From Larimichthys crocea (Eukaryota; Chordata; Actinopteri; Sciaenidae): DNA of 64,000 nt. The notes below the pieces were generated by a model. That model made no database searches. It saw nothing but the letters and a program-made list of their open reading frames with translations, and had not been told where the DNA came from. Positions 56,363-64,000 of this stretch are shown in pieces. Each line of letters starts with the position of its first letter. Position 1 is the stretch's first letter. The DNA lies in NCBI RefSeq assembly GCF_000972845.2, contig NW_020853535.1, positions 653,501 to 717,500 of the forward strand, written 5' to 3'. The position numbers and the translations under genes are program-made.

Positions 56363-59300
56363 TATATATTACATCTCCGTGACCCTTTTTTAAATTTTTA
56401 TTCCACTTAATTGGTTCGACTCTTTTCTTAATTTGTTTGGTGTGAACACGGCCCTGGAAGTGTAAACAACAACAACAGCGACGGCAAACAAAACGATATC
56501 GGTGCTCGGTTGGGATTTCATTACCTTGAGGTGCCGTTAGCAGGGATGGGAGCAGCGGGAGAAAGCCACGGACAATCTTGCGCCTGGGGTTTGCACTGTT
56601 TGAACACGGTGTCATATGGTATGTCCTCTGAAACCAAAATAGGTTCTGCACTGCAGGAGGATGAAAACAAGATAAGGAGTTATTTATGAAGTACTGCGAC
56701 GAAGGAACGATCAATATACGACAAGATGGGGCTGAGTGTTACAGACAGAATCAAATATCACAATATTTCATAGCCAAAGCCTGAATTATGGATCCTTATC
56801 AGACACGTGTCGGGTTTTCTCCGCATGGTACAGCTTGGCTCTTTGTGTGGTTGTTGGTGGCTGTTAATATATCAAAATCCGACCACATAGAACACAAACT
56901 GGACATGTGTTTTAAATAGCCATGAAACAGCCTCCATTTAACCAGCAATAAATCTCTTGAGCTGACAGAGCCGCCAGCAGCCGGCAGGAGAGACACTCCA
57001 TGCTGCATTTGCAGCAGAGTCCTGAAGTCCTGCCACAGAGTGCTGCTTGCTAGTTTATTCAGGCTACGTTTACACGTAGCCGGGTATGTTGAGAAACAAA
57101 TATTTCCCTCCCTCCGTTTTCCAAAATAACATCGTGCACATAGCATCGTTTTCAAAAAAGTCAACCCGCATAAATACGCCATCGAGCGCCGTCATAACTA
57201 CGCCAAGCCTGTGGGTGGCAGTGTAGGAAGAAGGCGAATCCTCTGCAAGCCAATCAGAATTATGCTTCCATGAGCATCGTCATAGCAACAAGTAAACATT
57301 GGTCGCACTTTTGGCGCATCCGCTGCCTAAAACTCTGTTTATCTCAATTTACACGCAAACGCAAAACCGGAGTTTTCCAGAATCTCCACTCTCGCCGGAG
57401 TTTTTAGAAAGATTCGTTTTCAGAGGCGAATTCACCGTTTGCGTGTAAAAGATAGGTACAAACAAAGGGAAATGTCTCCGTTTTTAAAAATACCTGTGTA
57501 CGTGTAAACAGGGCCTCAAACTATTTATCTTCTTGCTGTGACAAACATCATCTTCAATATCCTCCATTGTTCACATTGAAGATGGTGTTGTCCCTATGGC
57601 GGTTAGCTAAGATTCCTGCCCATTTTGAGGGATTCTGCAGAGGTTAGTGAATTCATGAAGAGGTGTGATGGGTAAGTAGAGCCGAGCTGGACCATGCAGG
57701 GAAAATACAGCTTTACACGTTAGCTGTTCTAATTATACAAATCTTACATCCATCCTAAACAAGATACTACAGATTTTACACTACAAGAAATAAATGATTA
57801 AATATGTAACCTGTAATGAGGTGTCCGGATTTAAACTGATTATTTAAAGTCATTTGCCTTGCACACCAGCAGAGGGCTTTCTTAAAGGGCCCTGACAGAT
57901 TACTCTGTTAACTAGGTTACTGGAATTCTCTTTACTCATTTGTGTTTGTAGCCCAGTATCACACAGCGTGCCTCGAAGGGCTGAACGTATAATAAGAAAC
58001 AATGAGCATCGTTACCAAAACACACACAAAGGAAGTAAATCATCACTGCTGCAGGGACTTACATGTCCTGAGTCGACGTCGTCGTTACTGAGACACAAGG
58101 AGACGGTGACCACGTGCAGCACTCCGTTCCTCTCTGCTGGAGAAAAGCCATCGAACACGGGTCAGACTAACCACTGGAGAACATTCAATTAACAATGAAA
58201 AGGAACAAATGAAACACACCTTTTTTCTGCTCAGCGCTGAGGGGTCGTCGTCGTTACCTGGAAGAGACATGTGCTGTTAGACGTTGCTGACAAAATGTGA
58301 TTGGCTGCCGCACATTTCCTGCAGGAAGAAGAACTTTTAACGTACATTTCCTCACAAGTCCTTTTGTTTTGGCGTCTGCTGTCCGCTCCACCTTTTGCCG
58401 CCTCGATCTTCTCGCAGGCGTACTTCTGAAAATAAAACACCTGAATTATTCTCAAACCGTCACGCAGATTCAAGATACACCTTGACCCTGATGAAAAACA
58501 CTGACTTTATGATCGTCACACTCACTTCAGACAGACTTTTTGTTCGGGGTTTCTACAGCAGCAACTCTCGGCTTCAGGCTGAGTTGCCCTTTTCCTCACA
58601 GGAACCTTAAAACAATGACAGGAGCACATTTCAGTTGGCTGACACAAAGGTCAGCCGAGGCTTTGCGTGACTGACGGCTGAAGAAACTGAAGCAAACAAA
58701 CTTTGACTGGTTGCTGTAGCTTTCAAGTCAAGGACAGACTGTGCTGCGTTGCAGTTATGTTGCATCAGAGCCACATTTAAGCAAATAAACTAGACTTCTG
58801 CCGGTTCACTTTAAACTGTCCAAAGTGTAGTGACAGCATGCAGACACGTCATTCAGCTTCTTTGAGTTTCACTGTGTCGGATTACAAGAACAACAGCAGT
58901 GAATGGCGCCGTCTGAAAGACAATGACACTGGCAGAATCAGGACTGACCTGCACACAGCTCAGATTCCCGTCCCATCTGTAAACATTAGTGAAAGGTCTT
59001 CTGTCCACCGGGCAGGACGGAGCCATCTGCAACTGGAGAGGAGATTCAACAAACGTCATCAACATGCTGACGTGAAAGGATTCAAAGATACTAAATGCTT
59101 CACAGACACCCACACGAGTTTACATAAACAGTTTGCAGCCATTCAGATTATGCTCTTACAGTCAAATTGGCCCCACACCAATTTACTACATCTGATATCA
59201 TTTTACAACTACGTGGCACGCATTGGGAATCACCTCTGCCCACGTGAGGAGGCATCTGAGGCAGAAGACGTGACAGCAGCTGTCAGGCATGGCGAGCTCG

Positions 59301-59483
59301 CCTCCGGCCAGAACGCCGAGGCAGATGGGACACTTCTCCGCCTCCTCAGCATCCGTCCCGTCAGGCGGGCCTTGGCCACCTAAACGCACAGGAGAGGAAA
59401 CACTTTCAGATCTACAGTGTGGAAAACACGAAACCTCGTCGTTGCTGTTGTTGTGTAGTCTCACCACTTCCAGCTCCAGTCAT
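49690..59483 (-). CDS. scaf11: SCAF11, RING-finger and RS-domain splicing factor
   Basis: Fourteen coding exons in transcript order: 59483-59465, 59379-59234, 59032-58949, 58605-58526, 58425-58346, 58257-58220, 58136-58063, 56650-56525, 55148-55048, 54757-52514, 50947-50628, 50520-50356, 50260-50141, 49785-49690. They total 3693 bases, 1230 residues plus stop (human about 1463), with all phases compatible. RING residues 23-66: [19 protein letters not shown] (Asp as last ligand, as in human). Then a SALSRKKQ motif (~145-152), an acidic tract (~360-400), [14 protein letters not shown] (~676), an RS/SR core (~726-772), RG-rich segments, [18 protein letters not shown] (~957-974), [10 protein letters not shown] (~1077-1086) and the C-terminal domain (1160-1230: [39 protein letters not shown]). 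SCAF11 acts in the nucleus in pre-mRNA splicing and binds SR proteins. The small exons 58063-58425 and 55048-56650 are the least certain; they fit by phase and partial likeness to the mammalian protein. Confidence 0.92.
51154..51245 (-). mobile_element. Tc1-like transposon fragment, 3' end of transposase, antisense orientation
   Basis: Read on the - strand the sequence gives [19 protein letters not shown], matching the conserved C-terminal region of fish Tc1 transposases. It is followed by diverged sequence corresponding to the last residues. Only about 90 bases remain. It lies in the same scaf11 intron as a second Tc1 copy in the opposite orientation. Confidence 0.75.
51360..52370 (+). mobile_element. 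Tc1-like DNA transposon, degenerate, in scaf11 intron
   Basis: The + strand (antisense to scaf11) carries a recognisable but broken fish Tc1 transposase. ACTGGCTCTCATGAGG and TCAGGCCTTC(G)TGGTCGAATT lie in the 5' part. [20 protein letters not shown] follows near 51750-51805, [13 protein letters not shown] near 52020-52060, then [20 protein letters not shown] and QHIWE, ending [17 protein letters not shown] and a stop near 52276. Stops and frameshifts interrupt it and the DDE triad is incomplete. TTGACTGGTACTCC near 52357-52370 resembles the inner part of the terminal inverted repeat, so the right end is close to this point. The left end is not clearly seen. Confidence 0.85.
52514..54757 (-). 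other. scaf11: scaf11 giant exon coding the acidic, RS and RG regions
   Basis: A single 2244-base exon (residues about 250-997) carries the low-complexity body of the protein: [10 protein letters not shown], an E/D-rich run, serine-rich acidic repeats, RSRSRS dipeptides and [13 protein letters not shown]. Borders are the acceptor TTTTCCACAG before 54757 and the donor GCAGCAG then GTAGAA after 52514. A large central exon is also a feature of mammalian SCAF11. Confidence 0.9.
55955..56160. mobile_element. Short MITE with terminal inverted repeats in scaf11 intron
   Basis: AGGCCTGGATTATACTTTCT at the left and, in reverse complement, AGTCTAGATTATAATTCTGC at the right end face each other about 205 bases apart. 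The left end wording matches an abundant teleost MITE as I remember it. No coding capacity. The target duplication is not clear. Confidence 0.65.
56318..56358 (+). repeat. (CA)n microsatellite in scaf11 intron
   Basis: About 20 uninterrupted CA dinucleotides, 165 bases from the exon 56525-56650. Confidence 0.95.
57061..57516. mobile_element. 456-bp MITE with long imperfect terminal inverted repeats in scaf11 intron
   Basis: The left end AGGCTACGTTTACACGTAGC and the reverse complement of the right end, AGGCCCTGTTTACACGTACA, match at most positions. The similarity continues inward, imperfectly, for about 60 bases (GGTAT, ATTTCCCT, TTTG blocks). The interior is non-coding. The GTTTACACGT end is typical of a fish MITE family. 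A clear target duplication was not found. Confidence 0.75.
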
Positions 59484-59510
59484 GTCCGCCCCGGGCTGTC
59501 CTGATCACCA
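59484..59510 (-). other. scaf11: scaf11 exon 2, 5' UTR part
   Basis: Twenty-seven bases between the acceptor TTGTAG and the ATG at 59483-59481, which begins MTGAGSG. This ATG is the first in the exon and joins in frame to the RING exon. Confidence 0.7.
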
Positions 59511-59989
59511 CTACAACACAGAAGAGAAGGAGAGAGGATGGAGATGAAGGTGGTGTTCTTGCAAATGAGAGTGCACTGTGTCATGTACTTTGCTTAGCCC
59601 ACAGGGAAGTTAACCTAACATGTCGTTATTACAGCACAGACATGAAAGAAACTACTGGAACATCAGTGTTATTAGATTTCCATGCGGGCTAATGCTCGGT
59701 GATGTTTACACTGTCTCCACTATGAACTGTGGAGTCACAGAGCATGACGTGTGATTGATATTCCATTTTGGATGATGTGAGCGTGTTTGTTCGGTATGAG
59801 CTTTGTCTGTTAATGATGTGCATGTTTGTCTCACTTCATCTGCCCAGTCGGTCACTCCCTGATAGTATCTCCAAGAAAATATTAAAACAACTCGGGCACC
59901 AAACACGAAGTTCGAGTCACAAAATGAAATATTATTGACAAGCGTGAAATGAATGAATGTCTTCCACGACTTGGCAAAAGAAACAACAC

Positions 59990-60045
59990 AGTCATCTCAG
60001 GGAGATTTTTTTCAAAACGACAGCGTATTCGTATGGACAGGGCCT
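59990..60045 (+). mobile_element. Possible MITE end fragment
   Basis: TTCAAAACGACAGCGTATTC followed by GTATGGACAGGGCC resembles the right end of the GTTTACACGT-type MITE found at 57061-57516. Only one end is present. Confidence 0.4.
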
Positions 60046-60117
60046 CTGTCTTTTTTTAAAGTATTTCAAAAGAAAATTACAAATTCTCACTAGGGAGGCA
60101 ACGATTACACTAGGGAA

Positions 60118-60153
<36 letters not shown>
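60118..60153 (+). repeat. (AAT)n microsatellite in scaf11 5' intron
   Basis: About 12 AAT triplets without interruption. Confidence 0.95.
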
Positions 60154-61789
60154 CTGTTGAGTTAGATTTTTATGCTGGTTAAAAGTAAAATTGGCATGCT
60201 GATTCCAAAATTGCAGTCAGTTTTTTCTAGCACGTCACGTCACGTCACTCCACAGCTTACCCTCCAGATAAGCAAAATTCCACTGGTTAGCTGTAGTAAG
60301 ACTTGCCAGCTGATTATGATTGGACTCATCTACAGCTACGTGGCAACCTGACTCCTTTTGCTATATTGTGGTAGATTCACCATTCCAAGTCAGAGGGCAA
60401 ACATCAGTGCATTTGTCAAAAAAGCATACTTTAAAGTAAAACTCTGTGATCAAGACAAGCCATGGGCCCCTCACAAAGTGTGCAAGCAGTGTGCCAAAGG
60501 AACATGAGAAAAGTTGGCATTTGGTATCCCCATGGTTTGGCGAGAGCAAAAAGATCATTGCATAGACTGTTACTTTTGATATGTGAAAACAAGCACGTAT
60601 CTGTTAAGTACAGTTTTTTCCTGATTTTTTAAGAAAACAGGGATCCTATAGTTCAAAAACTTGACGTGATAGAGAAAAACTGAGATCAGTTTTGGATTCC
60701 GCACCTAAAAATTAGTTAAAAACAGCTGTCAGACCTAACTCAACAAAAATTGTCTTCCCCAGTGTAATAGATTCTGATGGTTTCACCATCATAAATTTTG
60801 TTTGTTTTTCTTGCAGTTTTAGTAAAAAAAAAACGAAAAAAGGAAATTGGGAACATCTCTACTGCAGGTGTTATGGAGGGAATTTTGGTGAGCATTAAAT
60901 GGTGCAGTGCACCTTTTGCTGTTTTGTTGACGTCGGTTGACACTGGCACTGAAAACACAACGCTTAACTCACTCACAGAAACTTTTACGGTTGTTTCTCA
61001 GTGAAATTAGTTAACTGCTGCAGCCCAAACAGTCCCCCCGTTCAAATGAATGGGAAAAATCTATGTTTTTACCTCATGAGGATTGGGTAATGTCCAGCAA
61101 AACCTAACCTCAGGGCAGCTGAAAAATGAATGGATGGTAGTGATAAATTATCTAGCTCTAATACTCAAAAGTTTCTACAAATCCATCTTTCAATCCAACA
61201 ATTTCTACATCGCAGAAATGACTTTCAGCTCCAGTCAACCCAAATCTTACAAGCTCACTTGTCACTGATAATAAATGGAGCTTGAAGCTGTAGTGCGTGT
61301 TCAGGCAGAAAGGGAATTTTTCACCTTGGACCATCTGTTGAACTGTTTGTGTTAATCGCCTCAAACAGCCAGCGCTCCAACCCTACATCACCTGTGAGCG
61401 AGCTAGCTGATGTGGCGGGGTGCTAGTGTTTGGCTTTAGCCTCTGACTGAACTCAGAACTCAGCACAAATTCTGCTTCTGTTACTTCCCCACAGATTTCT
61501 TTCTGCTCTGGTCTCTGTGCATATATCAAGTACACTCATAGAGCGCTGGGATAAGCTGAAACACTTTTAACTCATAAACAGGTTTGTGCCACCTCTGGAC
61601 ACTGCTCCATCTATTGACATCACAGGACTCATACATATGGGTGGTCTGCCAGCAGTCAATATTTTATACCAATATTGTGGATTTTCTTGTCTTGTCAGCA
61701 CAGACCTGCTTTATAAACCTTTATCCAGTCATGGGGCACAAAAACTGGCGTGTCACTAATATTAGCCGCATGTACGAATCCACACGTGA

Positions 61790-61940
61790 CTCGACACTGC
61801 TACCTTTAGTCAATAGTGCAGCTGAAGACAGACAGGAAATGGAGGAGGGGGTGACATGCAGGAAGAGCTGCAGGCGGGAATCGAACACGAGCCACTGCGG
61901 TGAGAACTCAGCCCGATATGTGGGGCACCTCCTAAAGAAA
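61790..61940 (-). repeat. tRNA-derived SINE-like element in scaf11 intron 1
   Basis: The - strand contains GTTCGATTCC (complement of 61877-61886), a good pol III B box. It is followed by sequence whose + strand reads GACAGGAAATGG and GGTGACATGCAGGAAGAGCT, familiar from a teleost SINE. The upstream A-box half is degenerate. Confidence 0.5.
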
Positions 61941-63099
61941 ATAAATTGAAAATAAATTGAAAAAAAAAGACAGAGGTACCACATGGAAACCACAACAACT
62001 GTGATTGGTTTGTGTGAGTCTGTGAGAGTGCTGGTGGAGAAATCTTCTCACCGAGTCACACACACACGTAGCAGAGACCTCCAAAGCTCGACAGCGATAA
62101 TAAATCTACTGATGGATGGACTTTTTTAATATGAACACATAAACATATCTGTTAACTTGTGTTTCGCTTCAGTGAATCAAACTATTTATAGGGTTGGAAA
62201 AGAAGCTCGTGGATAAACTGATGCTGACAAGTTTCTAAAATGGACCAGACGGATAATATTTCTATGCCGATACAATAGATCTGCGCTGAGTCATATCAGG
62301 ACAGTAATGTTGGTGATTCAACTATTAACTGACAAATATATTCACTGGTGTATCCATGGATACAGTTAGCCGCACGCCTAAAATTAAACTTTCAAACGTT
62401 CTTACGCTCAAGTGAGAGTGAAATACTTGTCCCCATTTCATATTCTGACTCACTTTGTTTGGCAACAGTGACAGACAGACAGACAGACAGACAGAGGCCT
62501 AAATCCAATGAAAACATCCAGTGACACGCTGATGATCAGCTGATGTCTGAACACTGTTTTTCGGGCTTTAACTTCAGCATCCAGACTTCAGAGTCACGGT
62601 GCACAAACCGGACTACAAGCAGGCCAGGACGAGCTCTGTGGCCGGCTGACAGTGAGCAGGAAGGCAGCCTGTGGTAGGTTTAAAGCCTCTGATATCTGAT
62701 CCACGATCAGCCTTGGCTTCATTATGACGATCTAAAGATGATCCAGAAGAATTGTCCTGTTTCAAATCAGACTCATATCAAAGATTTAAACGACTTAAAC
62801 ACTTAGAATAAACCAACACAGTCCACTAGTCTCTAAGCCTTGTGCCTCAACTGTCATGTCCAGATTTAACACTGCAAACTAAACGCTAGCCAAATCTCTA
62901 TTAAACGCCGTGATTGATGCGGCTAACTAAACAGCAGCTGCGCTGACAGACAGACAGGCAGACACTTGTGAAAAGCTGGCTGCTGTTATGAACCAGCACG
63001 CCACGGCACGGCACGGCCTGGCTCCTCAAGACCCTAAAAATAAGCAGCAACTTGATCAACCAGTGCCAACACGACGGCAACAACACGGCTGTTGTTGGG

Positions 63100-63560
63100 T
63101 TAGCCGCGCCGCTAACCGCTAGCTAAAAACACTGCTAACCGAGAGCTAGCTCGCTGTCGTTAGCTCTGGCAGCATACGCGGCTAAACAGAGTCTAATATT
63201 AGCCGAGATGATTGCACTGAAGGTCACAAGTTAGCTCGCTGGCTTTAGCAGAGAGCTAACTAGCTGCTCCGAACAACAGCACCTGCTTACGTCGCTTTTA
63301 GCCCCGCTAGCCAGTTAGCTCTAGTTAGCCAGCGGCTAATGTGTCGCTACTCACCTCTGAGCGCTGCTGCGGCCGCTTCGCACCTACTCAACTGTTTTTA
63401 GGGTCCAAAGTCGCGCTGCGAAATGCTGACGAAGCTGGCGCACAATCCGAGAGTTGTTTTGGGCTAAAAAACGGAGCTGTGCTTTCTGAAAGTCTCAGCC
63501 ACATGTCTCGCGGTCTGGCTTTGAGAGTCGGTGCAGCTGACGCCCCCTGCTGGAGCCGCC
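63100..63560 (-). promoter_or_regulatory. scaf11: scaf11 CpG-rich promoter and non-coding exon 1
   Basis: The region is rich in CpG. A good donor in - orientation (cut between 63355 and 63354) marks the end of exon 1, so transcription should start somewhere in about 63400-63560. No TATA box is evident, as expected of a housekeeping CpG promoter. Just inside the intron (63095-63345) is a dense cluster of GTTAGC, GCTAAC and GCTAGC words. Confidence 0.6.
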
Positions 63561-64000
63561 GAGCGCCGCAGGGGGCCAGGAGTGGATTTATCCATCTGCT
63601 GGCGTTTACATTTACAAAGAGCAGCAACAGGTGGGAAAGTAAGCAACAGCTGTACACACACTCCACGTCCTGTGAGCCATGTGCATGGAAGTGACATGCT
63701 CTGCTTGTTTTCTCCTATATTTGATCGTTTAGTTGACAAAATAAGCTAAACTAATACTCTTTTTTTAAGTGATCATGAATAGATGTATTCATCAAAATCA
63801 AGTCTTAAACATCATATCTATAAGGGTTTAGGGAACTGCACATCAGCAAGTGGAGTAGGGGCGGTTGAACAGACAGGAAGTCACAATCCACCTCAACTTT
63901 AATATCAATGTGAGAGATTCACATTTAAATCTGTCCGGTCAAGTAAAGTTAAGATAAGACAAGAAAGAATTTAATGATGAAATTCACTTGTCGATAAGAA
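63561..64000. other. Sequence upstream of scaf11
   Basis: No exon or element recognised up to the window edge. Confidence 0.5.

Larger units (their letters stand above)
59511..63354 (-). other. scaf11: scaf11 first intron (non-coding)
   Basis: The intron lies between the donor at 63354/63353 (CTCAGAG then GTGAGT) and the acceptor before 59510 (TTGTAG). It contains the SINE at 61790-61940, (AAT)n at 60118-60153, a (GACA)n run at 62468-62495 and no supported exon. Confidence 0.65.

Noticed and set aside
58838..59383. 181-codon open frame on the + strand
   Set aside because: Runs antisense across two scaf11 exons and the intron between, with no recognisable domain.

Overview
The window is vertebrate nuclear DNA, almost certainly from a ray-finned (teleost) fish. 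It holds multi-exon genes with GT-AG introns, several only 80-130 bases long, many (CA)n microsatellites, and remnants of fish-type Tc1, hAT, L2-like LINE, tRNA-derived SINE and MITE elements. There are no prokaryotic or organellar features.

Three protein genes can be supported. (1) The last three coding exons of an SLC38 amino-acid transporter, best matched to slc38a4 (SNAT4), lie at 3038-4680 on the + strand; the rest of the gene is upstream of the window. (2) A complete slc38a2 (SNAT2) lies on the + strand. It has a TATA promoter near 34.0 kb, a non-coding exon 1 and fifteen coding exons (35543-42901) that join without any frame break into 501 residues. (3) A complete scaf11 (SR-related CTD-associated factor 11) lies on the - strand. 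Its CpG-rich promoter is near 63.4 kb, and fourteen coding exons (59483 down to 49690) join into 1230 residues: a RING finger, a large acidic and RS-rich exon, a proline-rich segment and the conserved C-terminal domain. slc38a2 and scaf11 are tail to tail.

Layout: 1-3037 slc38a4 intron; 3038-7.8 kb slc38a4 3' end and long 3' UTR; 7.8-33.9 kb a gene-free interval with repeat remnants and possible regulatory DNA; 33.9-44.74 kb slc38a2; 44.75-46.8 kb a tandemly repeated, non-coding unit that starts at the slc38a2 polyadenylation site; 46.8-49 kb unassigned; 49-63.5 kb scaf11, whose introns carry Tc1 pieces, two MITEs and a SINE.

Function: SNAT4 and SNAT2 are paralogous sodium-coupled neutral amino-acid transporters of the plasma membrane. 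SNAT2 is the amino-acid-starvation-induced one. An exact ATF4-C/EBP composite site (TGATGCAAT) lies just upstream of the slc38a2 TATA box, and four more exact copies are spread over the first 34 kb. This is the most attractive regulatory observation here. SCAF11 is a nuclear pre-mRNA splicing factor and is not functionally tied to the transporters. I found no convincing wholly new system. The notable items are the response-element set, a clean non-autonomous hAT insertion with a perfect 8-bp target duplication, the tandem array at the slc38a2 3' end, and an inverted pair of Tc1 fragments. All calls come from reading the sequence and from memory of the families; no searches were run.
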